Of a stretch of 64,000 nt of DNA, positions 37,930-48,429 are shown piece by piece. Numbering within the stretch: the first letter of the stretch is position 1; every line of letters begins with the position of its first letter. This DNA is from Pseudonocardiales bacterium. Its GTDB lineage: Bacteria > Actinomycetota > Actinomycetes > Mycobacteriales > Pseudonocardiaceae. Location: positions 1-64,000 of the forward strand of contig JAFATA010000042.1 in NCBI GenBank assembly GCA_019244165.1, written 5' to 3'. The notes under the pieces were generated by a model. That model saw only the letters and a program-made list of their open reading frames with translations. It did not search any database and was not told the origin of the DNA. Both the position numbers and the translations under genes were made by a program.

Positions 37930-39771
37930 GTGCCCAAGCGAACGCGCGACGAGAAGCGCAGCCCCACGAAGCGACGGTCGGGCCAGGGCAAACTCACTCA
38001 GCGGCCAGCCCAGCCGAAGCAGCCCGACCTGATGGGAGATGTCGCCCTCGCCCTCGCTGACGACCACCCACTCGCATTGATGTCCCTGGTCAGTGCGCTG
38101 ATCGCGGCACTTGAACCGGAGTGGGCCAACCCGTTCACGCGGGTGCTCGACCCCAGCCTGCCGACCCGCGACGAGCTGGCGCGGACCTTCCTCGAGATCA
38201 ACCTGCCCGAGACCTCGGCTCTGCTAGCCGTGATCGCCGAGCTGTCCGGCGACGACATCATGCGATACCGGGTCCGTCGCGAGATCGCCAAACGGGCGCA
38301 CGTCTTGCCGGTATGGCTCGCCGACCTGGGCCAGGCCACGGTAGATGGGGTCGTCGAGATGGTCCACGTGCTCGGCGACGGCGACAACATCGTGATAGGA
38401 ATGAGCCTACCCGGCGGTTCCGCGCTGTCACTCGTGATCTACATCGACCACAACATCGGACCGCTGGTCAAGGATGCCTGCGTCGTCCCCGAACCCCTCG
38501 ACGGGCTCCTGGAGCGCATGCGCATCGCCAGCGGCGAGAACCCGGACATCACCTGGGCCAAGCTCGCCCCCGCCGACGCCCGCGCCCGGATTCGCGGCGC
38601 GATTACGCTGAGCGACATCGCCGTGCTGCCGTTCGAGACCAACACCTGGCCCGCCTGCCGCCCGCTCGTCGAGTGGGCCACCGGCACGCTGCCCGCGGGC
38701 GGCACCGGCTACCAGCGTCCGCAGTGGGACGACGACACGCTGACCGAACTCACCGAGCGCTTCCTCGCCTCCCCGTTCGGGGCTGATCTCGACGACACTG
38801 ATCACCGCGGCTTGCTGGGGTCGGTGCTGTGGTTCAGCACCGCCTACGGATCGGGCGACCCGCTGCGTTGGAGCCCGATGGTGGTGGAAATCCTGCTCGT
38901 CCACTGGGTTCCGCACAAGGTCGATGGCAGCGTGGCCTACCTCGCCAAGGTTCCCGACCTGCTGCGGGCCTTCATCCGCTTCTGCCACCATGAGCGCGGA
39001 ATCCGGGCTGCGCTCACCGCGAAAACCCTTGCCGCGGTCGATAAGCACGAGCCGGAGTACCAGCGGACGATCCGCTCGCCGCAGCCATCGGGCCCGGCCG
39101 CACTGCTGGCCGCGATGCGCGCGTTGCTTCCCGGGGACACCTGGCCGCCGCCCCAGACCCCACGGCCAAGCCTCCGGGAGATCATGCTCGATACCCTGCG
39201 CCGCGCTGTCGGCGGGGAGCAGGCCCTGGACACGCTGGATGCGGCTCCGCTGCCCGACGAGCCCTTCGCCTGGGAGACGATCCCCGCCGACATCCACGAG
39301 CGGGTGGCCGAGGTGCTCAAACTGGTCGACCGGTGCTGCGAGGAGTTGCTCGACGTGGAGTACCGCACGGCCTGTCGCCGGTACCTCAGCCGCGCAGCCG
39401 CGGCGGACCCGGAAATCTTCCGGCGCCGCGGCCGGGCCGAGACCGCCGCCGCGGCGATCTGCTGGGGTATTGGGAAAGCCAATGATCTGTTCAGTGGCAA
39501 AATTCTGGTCAAAGACCTGACAGCCCACTTCGGAATCGGCCAGGGCAGCGTCTCCCAACGCAGCGGGCCCCTGCTGCGCGCTATCGGCGTCGACCCGCAC
39601 TACCCGTATCCCCACCAGCAGTACCGGGAGGTGAACCTGGGCTCACCCGACTACCTCACTTCAGCCCGCCGTGAGCAGATCATCGATCGCCGGGACTACT
39701 ACCGGACTCTGCCCGACGACGAACCCACAGCCTCGCCGTGGCGTCCTGAACGTTGGCCTCCTGAGCGTTAA
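37930..39771 (+). CDS. DUF6398-like protein of unknown function
   Basis: A 613-residue protein without signal peptide or membrane segment. The N-terminal 30 residues are basic and low complexity ([20 protein letters not shown]). The C-terminal part, about residues 445-560 ([20 protein letters not shown], then [13 protein letters not shown] and [18 protein letters not shown]), fits DUF6398, a helical domain; the last motif resembles a DNA-binding helix-turn-helix. The middle is unrecognised. It follows the HTH/TPR gene closely. Its TAA overlaps the ctaB stop by 4 bp on the opposite strand. Confidence 0.6.
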   Translation: MPKRTRDEKRSPTKRRSGQGKLTQRPAQPKQPDLMGDVALALADDHPLALMSLVSALIAALEPEWANPFTRVLDPSLPTRDELARTFLEINLPETSALLAVIAELSGDDIMRYRVRREIAKRAHVLPVWLADLGQATVDGVVEMVHVLGDGDNIVIGMSLPGGSALSLVIYIDHNIGPLVKDACVVPEPLDGLLERMRIASGENPDITWAKLAPADARARIRGAITLSDIAVLPFETNTWPACRPLVEWATGTLPAGGTGYQRPQWDDDTLTELTERFLASPFGADLDDTDHRGLLGSVLWFSTAYGSGDPLRWSPMVVEILLVHWVPHKVDGSVAYLAKVPDLLRAFIRFCHHERGIRAALTAKTLAAVDKHEPEYQRTIRSPQPSGPAALLAAMRALLPGDTWPPPQTPRPSLREIMLDTLRRAVGGEQALDTLDAAPLPDEPFAWETIPADIHERVAEVLKLVDRCCEELLDVEYRTACRRYLSRAAAADPEIFRRRGRAETAAAAICWGIGKANDLFSGKILVKDLTAHFGIGQGSVSQRSGPLLRAIGVDPHYPYPHQQYREVNLGSPDYLTSARREQIIDRRDYYRTLPDDEPTASPWRPERWPPER

Positions 39772-40730
39772 AGCGCCCACCCGGATGCCACCGCCAGCGG
39801 CGTCCAGCCCAGCACCGAATCGAGTGCGATCGCCACGAACACCAGCGCCAGGTAGGTGTTGGACAGGTGAAACAGCCGCATCGGGTTGACGGCCACACCG
39901 CGGCGCACCGCGGCGTGCAGCCGGTGCGCCATCGCCACGAACCACCCGCCGGCAACCACCGCTACCGTGGCATAGATCCAGCTCGTGGCCGGCACCAGCA
40001 GCAGGCTGCAGGCCACCATCAGCCAGCTGAAGACCACGATCTGGCGGGTCACCGTGGCCGCGGAGGCGACCGCGGGCAGCATCGGCACGCCAACCCGCCG
40101 GTAGTCCTCCCGGAACTTCATCGCCAGCGCCCAGGTGTGCGGCGGGGTCCAGAAAAAGACTATCCCGAACATCACCAACGCTGGCCAACTCACCGTGCCG
40201 GTGACCGCCGACCAGCCGATCACCACCGGCATGCACCCGGCGGCACCACCCCAGATGATGTTCTGCGCCGTACGGCGCTTGAGCAGCAGCGTGTAAACGA
40301 AGACGTAAAACAAAATCGTCGCCACTACCAACGAAGCGGAGAGCACATTGGTAGTTGCCCACAGCCAGCCGAAAGCGCCCGCCCCCAGGGCGATTCCAAA
40401 AATCAGCGCATGGCGCAGCGGCACCTGGTGGGTGACCAGCGGCCGCGCTCGGGTCCGGTGCATCTCGGCGTCGATGTCGACGTCGGCGACGCAGTTCAGC
40501 GCATTCGCGCTGCCGGCGGCCGCGCTGCCGCCCAGCAGGGTGGCCAGAATCAGCCACAGCGAAGGCACCCCGCGGGCGGCGAGCAACATCGCCGGTATGG
40601 TGGTGACCAGCAGAAGTTCGATCACTCGCGGTTTGGTTAAGGCAAGGTAGCCGCGCAGCACCCCACCTCGGCGCTTGGGTCGCGGTACTGCGGGAGTGTG
40701 GACAGCGTTGCTCACCGCGCTGATGCTCAC
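39768..40730 (-). CDS. ctaB: Protoheme IX farnesyltransferase (heme O synthase)
   Basis: A 320-residue UbiA-type membrane prenyltransferase that makes heme O from heme B. The Asp-rich motif [20 protein letters not shown] and the second motif region [16 protein letters not shown] are complete, with eight or so hydrophobic segments. [20 protein letters not shown] opens the domain. The start is ATG/GTG near 40730; it is divergent from tkt. Confidence 0.92.
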   Translation of the reverse strand: MSISAVSNAVHTPAVPRPKRRGGVLRGYLALTKPRVIELLLVTTIPAMLLAARGVPSLWLILATLLGGSAAAGSANALNCVADVDIDAEMHRTRARPLVTHQVPLRHALIFGIALGAGAFGWLWATTNVLSASLVVATILFYVFVYTLLLKRRTAQNIIWGGAAGCMPVVIGWSAVTGTVSWPALVMFGIVFFWTPPHTWALAMKFREDYRRVGVPMLPAVASAATVTRQIVVFSWLMVACSLLLVPATSWIYATVAVVAGGWFVAMAHRLHAAVRRGVAVNPMRLFHLSNTYLALVFVAIALDSVLGWTPLAVASGWAL

Positions 40731-41027
40731 CGCACTCCAGGAGACCGTGATCGTGAGGCCTGGGGTACTGAACTCACTCCTCGCCCCTCCTCATGACCAG
40801 TCACGGACAGCAGCCAGAAATGAGCAGCCATCCGGGCGGTTAATGCTTTAGGGAAGAGGGTAGTCGCGTGGCATGCGTCACCCCCGCTGGGGGCAGCGCC
40901 TCTGAGGAGTCCACACCAGCGGTGTCGCCCCGCTAGGGTGAGAGAGCAGAGATCGGCCCGGCCAGGCTCTCCTCATGGGCCATCGACACCCCGGGCCGCC
41001 GCACCGAGCACAGTCAGGAGCACGAGT
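40731..41027. other. ctaB-tkt divergent intergenic region
   Basis: About 297 bp between divergent ctaB and tkt, with no open frame I can support. It should hold both promoters. CCCCCGCTGGGGG near 40889 is a short dyad. The AGGAG site for tkt is at about 41016-41020. Confidence 0.5.
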
Positions 41028-43133
41028 GTGTCCGTCGCCGATGATCTAACCCAACTCACCACTGCCCGGGTGCCCGACGACTGGACCGATCTGGACACCC
41101 GCGCGGTGGATACCATCCGGGTACTCGCCGCTGAGGCCGTGCAACGCGCCGGCAGCGGCCATCCGGGCACCGCGATGAGCCTCGCCCCCCTGGCGTACAC
41201 GCTCTTCCAGCGGGTGTTGCGGCACGACCCCACCGATCCAGCCTGGACCGGGCGGGACCGGTTCGTGCTGTCCGTCGGCCATTCCAGCCTGACGTTGTAC
41301 CTGCAGCTGTTCCTGTCCGGCTACGGGCTTGAGCTCAGCGACATCGAGCAGCTGCGCACCTGGGGCTCCAAGACCCCAGGCCACCCCGAGTACGGGCACA
41401 CCGTCGGCGTGGAGATCACCACCGGTCCCCTGGGACAGGGCCTGGCCGCCGCGGTGGGGATGACCATGGCGGCCCGCCGAGAGCGTGGCCTGTTCGACCC
41501 CGACACCCCGCTGGGCGAGAGCCCCTTTGACCACCACATCTACGTCATCGCTTCCGATGGCGACATCGAAGAGGGAGTCACCTCGGAGGCGTGCTCGCTG
41601 GCCGGCACCCAGGAACTCGGGAACCTGGTGGTGGTCTATGACTCCAACCAGATCTCCATCGAGGACGACACCAAGATCGCACTGTCGGAGGACACCGCCG
41701 CCCGCTACCGCGCCTACGGCTGGCATGTGCAGACCGTCCGTGGCGGTGAGGACGTCGTCGGCATCCTGGACGCGCTGAAGGCAGCCAAGGCCGAGACCGG
41801 TCGCCCCTCGCTGATCGTGCTGCGCACCGTGATCGCCTACCCGGCACCGAACAAGATGAACACCGGCGATGCCCATGGCTCCGCGCTGGGCGCCGAGGAG
41901 GTGGCCACGGTGAAGGAGATCCTGGGCTTCGACCCGCAGCGCTCCTTCGTCGTGGAGCCGGAGGTCCTCGAGCACACCCGGCAGGTGATAGCCCGTGGTC
42001 AGACCGCGCACGCGCAGTGGCAGCGCTCCTTTGACTCCTGGCGGCAGGCCAACCCATCCAGGGCTGCCCTGTTCGACCGGCTGCTTCGCCGCGAGCTGCC
42101 CGCTGGCTGGGCGGAGAAGCTGCCCACTTGGGAGCCCGGCTCGAAAGACATGGCGACTCGCAAGGCCTCCGGGGAGGTGCTCGCGGCCATCGGGGAGGTG
42201 CTCCCGGAACTGTGGGGCGGCTCGGCCGACCTCGGCGGGAGCAACAACACCACGATCAAAGGCGCCGACTCGTTCGGTCCCGAGAAGACCTCCACGAAGA
42301 AGTGGACCGCCCACCCCTATGGGCGCACGCTGCACTTCGGGGTGCGCGAGCATGCCATGGGCGCGATTCTCAACGGGATCGTGCTGCACGGGCCGACCCG
42401 GGCCTACGGCGGCACATTCCTGATCTTCAGCGACTACATGCGTGCCGCGGTGCGGCTCGCCGCGCTGATGGGGGCGCCAACTATCTACGTCTGGACCCAC
42501 GACTCGATCGGACTCGGCGAGGATGGCCCCACCCACCAGCCGGTCGAGCACCTGGCCGCGCTGCGGGCCATCCCTGGGCTGGACATCGTCCGACCCGCGG
42601 ATGCCAACGAGACCGCGGCGGCGTGGAAGGCTCTGCTGGAAAAGGGCACCCGACCTACTGGCCTGTGCCTGTCCCGGCAGGGCGTGCCGGTTCTGGAGGG
42701 TACCGACGCGGCGGGCGTGGCGCGCGGCGGTTACGTGCTCTGTGACACCGCCCTCGACTCCGGCAGCGGGTGGCCCGACGTGCTGCTGATCGCCACCGGT
42801 TCGGAGGTGCAGTTTGCCCTTGCCGCCCAGCAGATTCTGGCGGCTGAGGGAATCGGGAGCCGGGTGGTGTCCATGCCGTGCGTGGAGTGGTTCGACGCTC
42901 AGGAACAGGCCTACCGCGACCAGGTGCTGCCGCCGATGGTGAGGGCCCGGGTGGCCGTCGAGGCTGGCGTCGCGATGCCGTGGCATCGCTTCGTCGGCGA
43001 TCACGGCGAGGTGGTCTCGCTGGAGCATTTCGGCGCCTCGGCCGACTGGAAGACCCTCTACCGGGAGTTCGGCTTCACCGGCGAGGCGGTGGCCGACGCG
43101 GCGCGCCGGAGTCTGGGAAGCATCACGGACTAG
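41028..43133 (+). CDS. tkt: Transketolase
   Basis: A 701-residue thiamine-diphosphate enzyme of the pentose phosphate pathway. GSGHPGTAMSLAPLAYTLFQ, SDGDIEEGVTSEACSLAGTQ (ThDP/Mg binding), and FSDYMRAAVRLAALMGAPTI then THDSIGLGEDGPTHQPVEHL are all present. GTG 41028 has AGGAG seven bases upstream. It begins the tkt-tal-pgi-zwf-opcA-pgl operon. Confidence 0.96.
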   Translation: MSVADDLTQLTTARVPDDWTDLDTRAVDTIRVLAAEAVQRAGSGHPGTAMSLAPLAYTLFQRVLRHDPTDPAWTGRDRFVLSVGHSSLTLYLQLFLSGYGLELSDIEQLRTWGSKTPGHPEYGHTVGVEITTGPLGQGLAAAVGMTMAARRERGLFDPDTPLGESPFDHHIYVIASDGDIEEGVTSEACSLAGTQELGNLVVVYDSNQISIEDDTKIALSEDTAARYRAYGWHVQTVRGGEDVVGILDALKAAKAETGRPSLIVLRTVIAYPAPNKMNTGDAHGSALGAEEVATVKEILGFDPQRSFVVEPEVLEHTRQVIARGQTAHAQWQRSFDSWRQANPSRAALFDRLLRRELPAGWAEKLPTWEPGSKDMATRKASGEVLAAIGEVLPELWGGSADLGGSNNTTIKGADSFGPEKTSTKKWTAHPYGRTLHFGVREHAMGAILNGIVLHGPTRAYGGTFLIFSDYMRAAVRLAALMGAPTIYVWTHDSIGLGEDGPTHQPVEHLAALRAIPGLDIVRPADANETAAAWKALLEKGTRPTGLCLSRQGVPVLEGTDAAGVARGGYVLCDTALDSGSGWPDVLLIATGSEVQFALAAQQILAAEGIGSRVVSMPCVEWFDAQEQAYRDQVLPPMVRARVAVEAGVAMPWHRFVGDHGEVVSLEHFGASADWKTLYREFGFTGEAVADAARRSLGSITD

Positions 43134-43136
43134 CTC

Positions 43137-43167
43137 CTGTTGGTGAAAGGATCTGTTGGTGAAAGGA
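43137..43167. repeat. Duplicated ribosome-binding segment between tkt and tal
   Basis: CTGTTGGTGAAAGGA occurs at 43137-43151 and 43153-43167. The second copy carries the AAAGGAAGG that serves as Shine-Dalgarno for tal GTG 43175. The duplication leaves two Shine-Dalgarno-like sites, with only the second at usable distance. Confidence 0.85.
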
Positions 43168-43174
43168 AGGCCTC

Positions 43175-44302
43175 GTGAGCAGCACCGATACCCTGCAGGC
43201 CCTGGCTGAGCGGGGCGTGTCGATCTGGTTGGACGACCTGTCCCGGCAACGGATCACCTCGGGTAACCTGAACGAGCTGATCACCCGCCGGCACGTGGTC
43301 GGGGTGACCAGCAACCCGACGATCTTTGCCCATGCGGTGGAGCACGCCGAGGACTACGCCGAGCAGGTGTGCGCGCTGGCCGCCCGCAGCGCTTCGGTCG
43401 AGGAGGCCGTGCGCGAGATCACCGTCACCGACGTGCGGCTGGCCTGCGAGGTGTTCCGCGGAACCTGGGAGGCCACCGGCGGGTTGGATGGGCGGGTGTC
43501 GCTGGAGGTGGATCCCCGGCTCTCGCACGACACCGACGCCACCGTCGCCCAGGCCGCGCAGCTGTGGAAACTGGTCGACCGACCCAACTTGATGATCAAG
43601 GTTCCGGCGACAGCGGAAGGCCTGCCAGCCATTACCGGCGCGCTGGCGGGCGGGATCAGCGTCAACGTCACCTTGGTCTTCTCCGTGCAGCGCCACCGCG
43701 AGGTGATGGCGGCCTTCTTCGCTGGGCTGGAGCAAGCCCAGGCCAGCGGGCACGACCTGGCCCCGATCGCCTCCGTCGCGTCGTTCTTCGTCTCCCGGGT
43801 GGACACCGAGGTTGACAAGCGGCTGGAGGCGATCGGCACCGAGGCGGCCCTGGCGCTGCGCGGGCAGGCCGCGGTAGCCAACGCCCGGCTGGCGTACGCG
43901 GCCTACCAGCAGGAGTTCGCCACACAGCGGTGGGCTCGCCTGAAGCAGGCCGGGGCGGCCCCGCAGCGGCCGCTCTGGGCGTCCACCGGGGTGAAAAACC
44001 CGGCCTACCCGGACACCAAGTACGTCACCGAACTGATCGCGCCGGGGGTGGTCAACACAATGCCGGAAAACACCCTGCTTGCCCTGGCCGACCACGGTGA
44101 GATACCCGGGGACCAGGTGTCGGGCACTGCCGAGCAGTCCCAGCGCACTTTCGATGAGCTCACCGAGGTCGGGATTGATTTCGACGACGTCTTCGCCGTC
44201 CTCGAGCGCGAGGGTGTGGAGAAGTTCGACGCATCCTGGGCCCACCTCAGTGAGACGGTAGCCGCCCAGCTCGACAAGGCCGCCCCGGCCTCGAGGAGCT
44301 GA
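43175..44302 (+). CDS. tal: Transaldolase
   Basis: A 375-residue enzyme of the non-oxidative pentose phosphate pathway. [20 protein letters not shown], the catalytic-Lys segment [15 protein letters not shown], and [19 protein letters not shown] identify it, as does the actinobacterial C-terminal extension. GTG 43175 follows AAAGGAAGG. It lies 41 bp after tkt. Confidence 0.95.
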   Translation: MSSTDTLQALAERGVSIWLDDLSRQRITSGNLNELITRRHVVGVTSNPTIFAHAVEHAEDYAEQVCALAARSASVEEAVREITVTDVRLACEVFRGTWEATGGLDGRVSLEVDPRLSHDTDATVAQAAQLWKLVDRPNLMIKVPATAEGLPAITGALAGGISVNVTLVFSVQRHREVMAAFFAGLEQAQASGHDLAPIASVASFFVSRVDTEVDKRLEAIGTEAALALRGQAAVANARLAYAAYQQEFATQRWARLKQAGAAPQRPLWASTGVKNPAYPDTKYVTELIAPGVVNTMPENTLLALADHGEIPGDQVSGTAEQSQRTFDELTEVGIDFDDVFAVLEREGVEKFDASWAHLSETVAAQLDKAAPASRS

Positions 44303-44309
44303 GGCATCG

Positions 44310-45929
44310 ATGTCGCAGCTCACCGTCGAAGTCCGCACTGCTGGTGGGGCGGGCGAGGGCCAGATGTGGGTGCAGTCCCTGGTGGACAAGCTCGTCGAGG
44401 ATCGGGTGGCCTCGGCGCTGGCTAACCAGGATCCGACGCTGTGGGGTCCGCGCGCGCAGCCCGAGGCCGCCCGGCGACTGGCCTGGGTGGCGCTGCCCAA
44501 GACCTCCCGGCCCCTGCTGGCCAGTATCGAAGCGCTGCGGACCCAGCTGCGCTCCGACGGGATCGACCGCGTGGTCCTGGCCGGGATGGGTGGCTCCTCG
44601 CTCGCCCCCGAGGTGATCTGCGCCACCGCGGGGGTGCCGCTCACCGTGCTGGATACCACCGATCCCGGTCAGGTGGCCAGCGCGCTGGCCGGGGATCTGG
44701 CGCGCACCGTGCTTGTGGTGTCCTCCAAGTCGGGCTCCACGGTGGAGACCGACAGCCACCGGCGGATATTCGCCGCCGCGGGGCTGGACCCGGCGGCGCA
44801 CCTGGTGGCCGTGACCGATCCGGGATCGCCGCTGCAGCAGATCGCCGAGGCGGACGGCTACCGAGCACTGATCCTCGCCGAGCCGAACGTGGGCGGGCGC
44901 TACTCGGCCCTGTCGGCCTTCGGCCTGGTCCCCTCCGGCCTGGCCGGGGCGGATATCGCACTCCTGCTGGATGACGCGGCGCAGCAGTGCGCGCTGCTGG
45001 CCGCTGACGATCCGGCGAACCCGGCGCTGCGGCTGGCCGCCGTGCTCGCTGCCGGGCACGCCGCCGGTGCCGAGAAGGTCGTCCTCGCCGACACCGGGTC
45101 GGGGATCCTCGGCTTCGCCGACTGGGCCGAGCAGCTCATCGCCGAGTCCACCGGCAAGGAGGGCACCGGCCTGCTGCCGGTGGTGGTGCCCAACCCGGGC
45201 GCGCCGGGCTTCGCCGATGCCGGAGCGGACGCTACCCTCGTCGCGATCGGCCCGAGTGTGCCCAGCAGTCCGGCGCAGACGGCTTCGGTGGCGACCAGCG
45301 GCACCCTGGGGGGGCAGTTCCTGCTCTGGGAATACGCCGTTGCGGTGGTCGGTCGGCTGCTGGGGATCAACCCTTTTGACCAGCCAGACGTGGAAGCCGC
45401 GAAGGTCGCCGCCCGCACCCAGCTCACCGGTGCCGCCACGCCGGCACCGGCGTTCGTGGACGGTGAGGTCGCCGTGCACCCCGTCGGGAACTGGCTGCCG
45501 GCCGGCGTGAGCACGCTCAGCGACGCGCTGTGGGCACTGGTCAGCGCTGCCCCGCCACAGGGCTACCTCGCGGTGCAGGCGTATCTGGATCGCGTCGCTG
45601 ACGCCTCCGCCGCGGTGCTTCGTACCGAGCTGGCCCGCCGCACCTGGCTGCAGACCACGTTCGGATGGGGGCCCCGCTATCTGCACTCCACCGGGCAGTA
45701 CCACAAGGGCGGCCATCAAAACGGGGTATTCCTGCAGCTCACCGGGGCACTGGAGGGGGATATCCCGGTGCCGGGGACCGACTTCACCCTGGGTGAGCTG
45801 CAGCAGGCCCAGGCCGTGGGTGATGCGCAGGTGCTCGCCGCGCACGGCCGTCCCGTGCTGCGACTGCACCTGCTCGACCGAGCGGCCGGGCTGGTTGCGC
45901 TGGTGCACGCACTGCAGGAGCAGCGGTGA
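44310..45929 (+). CDS. pgi: Glucose-6-phosphate isomerase
   Basis: A 539-residue enzyme. LAGMGGSSLAPEVICATAGV and VVSSKSGSTVETDSHRRIFA, the phosphate-binding loops, are present, as are the late TFGWGPRYLHSTGQYHKGGH segments with the catalytic His. It is somewhat unlike E. coli Pgi and belongs to the long tal-linked type. It starts 7 bp after tal and overlaps zwf by 4 bp. Confidence 0.9.
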   Translation: MSQLTVEVRTAGGAGEGQMWVQSLVDKLVEDRVASALANQDPTLWGPRAQPEAARRLAWVALPKTSRPLLASIEALRTQLRSDGIDRVVLAGMGGSSLAPEVICATAGVPLTVLDTTDPGQVASALAGDLARTVLVVSSKSGSTVETDSHRRIFAAAGLDPAAHLVAVTDPGSPLQQIAEADGYRALILAEPNVGGRYSALSAFGLVPSGLAGADIALLLDDAAQQCALLAADDPANPALRLAAVLAAGHAAGAEKVVLADTGSGILGFADWAEQLIAESTGKEGTGLLPVVVPNPGAPGFADAGADATLVAIGPSVPSSPAQTASVATSGTLGGQFLLWEYAVAVVGRLLGINPFDQPDVEAAKVAARTQLTGAATPAPAFVDGEVAVHPVGNWLPAGVSTLSDALWALVSAAPPQGYLAVQAYLDRVADASAAVLRTELARRTWLQTTFGWGPRYLHSTGQYHKGGHQNGVFLQLTGALEGDIPVPGTDFTLGELQQAQAVGDAQVLAAHGRPVLRLHLLDRAAGLVALVHALQEQR

Positions 45930-47458
45930 GCGCACCCCACCGGGCCAACCCGTTACTGGACAGTCGGGACAAGCGGCTACCCCGGATCGCCGGACCGTGC
46001 GGTGTCGTCGTCTTCGGCGTGACCGGGGATCTGTCCCGCAAGAAACTCATGCCGGCGATCTATGACTTGGCCAACCGCGGGCTGCTGCCGCCCGGTTTCG
46101 CCTTGGTGGGGTTCGCCCGCCGGGACTGGGCCGATGAAAACTTCGCCGAGCTGGTGCACGACGCGGTCCGGGAGCATGCCCGCACTCCGTTCCGGGAGGA
46201 GGTCTGGACCCGGCTGTCCGAGGGAATCCGCTTCGTGCCGGGCAGCTTCGATGACGACGGGGCCTTCGACGACCTCGCCTCCGTGATCTCAGAACTCGAC
46301 CAGGAACAGGGTACCGGCGGCAACCACGCCTTCTATCTCTCCATCCCCCCCGCGATGTTCCCCGTGGTGCTCAAGCAACTGGCCCGCACGGGGCTGGCGA
46401 CGCACGACGGCGACCAGTGGCGCCGGGTGGTTATCGAGAAGCCGTTCGGGCACGACCTGCGCAGCGCCCGGGAACTCAACGACATCGTCAGCAGCGTCTT
46501 CGACGAGGAATCCGTCTTCCGCATCGACCACTACCTCGGTAAGGAGACCGTCCAGAACATTCTCGCGCTGCGCTTTGCCAACCAGCTCTACGAGCCGATC
46601 TGGAACAGCAACTACGTGGACCACGTGCAGATCACCATGGCGGAGGACATCGGGCTGGCCGGCCGTGCCGGCTACTACGACGGCATCGGGGCAGCCCGAG
46701 ACGTGATCCAGAACCACCTGCTCCAACTGCTCGCCCTCACCGCGATGGAGGAGCCGCTGTCCTTCTCCCCCGAGTCACTGCGCGGTGAGAAGATCAAGGT
46801 GCTGTCCGCCACCAAGCTCGTCGAGCCGTTGGATGAGACCACCGCACGCGGCCAGTACACGGCCGGCTGGCAGGGCGGCACCAAAGTCGTGGGGGTACTC
46901 CAGGAATCCGGCTTCCGCCAGGACTCCCCCACCGAGACCTTCGCCGCGATCACCTTGAGCGTGGACAACCGGCGATGGGCTGGGGTGCCGTTCTTCCTGC
47001 GCACCGGCAAGCGGCTGGGTCGGCGGGTCACCGAGGTCGCGGTGATCTTCAAGCGGGCTCCACACCTGCCTTTCGAGAAGACCACGACTGCGGAACTGGG
47101 GCAGAATGCCCTGGTCATCCGGATCCAACCCGACGAGGGCGTCACGATCCGGTTCGGCTCCAAGGTGCCCGGCACCGCGATGGAGGTCCGTGACGTCACC
47201 ATGGACTTCCGTTATGGCATGGCGTTCACCGAGTCTTCGCCGGAAGCCTACGAGCGCCTGCTGCTGGACGTCCTGCTCGGAGAGCCGTCGCTGTTCCCGG
47301 TCAATGCCGAAGTGGAACTGTCCTGGGGGATTCTGGACCCGGTGCTCGAACACTGGGCCAAGCAGAACGGGCCCGAGCCCTACCCGGCGGGTACCTGGGG
47401 GCCGCCATCCGCGGACCGGATGATCGCCAAGACCGGACGGGTTTGGAGACGGCCTTAA
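45926..47458 (+). CDS. zwf: Glucose-6-phosphate 1-dehydrogenase
   Basis: A 510-residue enzyme that opens the oxidative pentose phosphate pathway and yields NADPH. VVFGVTGDLSRKKLMPAIYD is the coenzyme loop. RIDHYLGKETVQNILALRFA is the catalytic region; the two preceding residues plus EKPFGHD also match. GTG 45926 overlaps pgi. It ends at TAA 47456-47458, whose last A begins opcA. Confidence 0.96.
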   Translation: MSAPHRANPLLDSRDKRLPRIAGPCGVVVFGVTGDLSRKKLMPAIYDLANRGLLPPGFALVGFARRDWADENFAELVHDAVREHARTPFREEVWTRLSEGIRFVPGSFDDDGAFDDLASVISELDQEQGTGGNHAFYLSIPPAMFPVVLKQLARTGLATHDGDQWRRVVIEKPFGHDLRSARELNDIVSSVFDEESVFRIDHYLGKETVQNILALRFANQLYEPIWNSNYVDHVQITMAEDIGLAGRAGYYDGIGAARDVIQNHLLQLLALTAMEEPLSFSPESLRGEKIKVLSATKLVEPLDETTARGQYTAGWQGGTKVVGVLQESGFRQDSPTETFAAITLSVDNRRWAGVPFFLRTGKRLGRRVTEVAVIFKRAPHLPFEKTTTAELGQNALVIRIQPDEGVTIRFGSKVPGTAMEVRDVTMDFRYGMAFTESSPEAYERLLLDVLLGEPSLFPVNAEVELSWGILDPVLEHWAKQNGPEPYPAGTWGPPSADRMIAKTGRVWRRP

Positions 47459-48429
47459 TGATTGTCGACCTACCTTCCACCACCACGTCGGCGGTGAACC
47501 ACGCGCTGATCGACATCCGGGAGCGCGGCGGCGCGGTGGCGCTGGGCCGAGTGCTCACGTTGGTCATCATCACCGATGACTCCGCGCAGGTGGAGCACTC
47601 GATCGAGGCTGCCAACGAAGCGAGCAAGGAGCATCCCTGCCGGGTGCTCGTGGTGGCCCGAGGCCTCAAGCGGGCCGGGACCCGGCTGGACGCCCAGATC
47701 CGCGTCGGTGGTGACGCCGGCGCCTCCGAGGTGCTCGTGCTGCGGCTGTACGGCCCGCTGGCCGACCACGGAGACAGCGTGGTGGTACCGCTGCTGCTCC
47801 CGGACTGCCCGGTTGTCGCGTGGTGGCCGGGAGTGGCTCCCCCGATCCCCGCGCAAGACCCCCTTGGGAAGCTGGCGCAGCGCCGGATCACCGACGCCGC
47901 CGCGGCCCCACATCCGATCAGGGCCCTCGAGAGCCGCCGCGTCTCCTACGCCGACGGGGACACCGACCTGGCGTGGTCCCGGCTCACCCCATGGCGCGCG
48001 CTGCTGGCCACTGCCCTGGATCTACCGCCGTATGAGGATGTCGACACGGTCACCGTCACCGGGGCCGCAGACAACCCCTCTGCCGACCTGCTCGCCGGCT
48101 GGCTGCGGTCTCGCCTGCACGTCCCGGTCCGGCGCCGCACCAGCCCTCCCGGCGGCGGGATCAGCTCGGCGAGCCTGGAGCGTCGCGGTGGGGCAGTGGA
48201 GCTGGTCCGGCCCGACGGGAAAGTCGGCACCCTGCGCCAGCCCGGCCAACCGGAGCGCCGGGTGCCGTTGAGACGGCGCCCCGTGCGCGAGTGTCTCGCC
48301 GAGGAGCTGCGCAGGCTGGAGCCTGACGAGATCTACCAGGCCGCGTTGCAGGCAATGACCGAGGTGAATGGCCGGCGCAGTGGCGCGGCCAAGAGCATCC
48401 GATCCGATGAGCGCCAGGGCGCGCCGTGA
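47458..48429 (+). CDS. opcA: Glucose-6-phosphate dehydrogenase assembly protein OpcA
   Basis: About 323 residues. IVDLPSTTTSAVNHALIDIR, VLTLVIITDDSAQVEHSIEA and LLLPDCPVVAWWPGVAPP are family signatures. OpcA helps assemble and redox-activate the Zwf enzyme in actinobacteria and cyanobacteria. ATG 47458 is shared with the zwf stop (TAATG). It overlaps pgl by 4 bp. Confidence 0.93.
   Translation: MIVDLPSTTTSAVNHALIDIRERGGAVALGRVLTLVIITDDSAQVEHSIEAANEASKEHPCRVLVVARGLKRAGTRLDAQIRVGGDAGASEVLVLRLYGPLADHGDSVVVPLLLPDCPVVAWWPGVAPPIPAQDPLGKLAQRRITDAAAAPHPIRALESRRVSYADGDTDLAWSRLTPWRALLATALDLPPYEDVDTVTVTGAADNPSADLLAGWLRSRLHVPVRRRTSPPGGGISSASLERRGGAVELVRPDGKVGTLRQPGQPERRVPLRRRPVRECLAEELRRLEPDEIYQAALQAMTEVNGRRSGAAKSIRSDERQGAP

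Noticed and set aside
38428-39615. 395-codon minus-strand frame opposite the DUF6398-like gene
   Set aside because: Composition is low-complexity (Gly, Arg, Val-rich) with no motif, and the plus-strand frame has a recognisable domain. It is a shadow due to high GC.
41046-43028. 660-codon minus-strand frame opposite tkt
   Set aside because: The transketolase on the plus strand has all motifs. The opposite frame has no motif and is a high-GC artefact.
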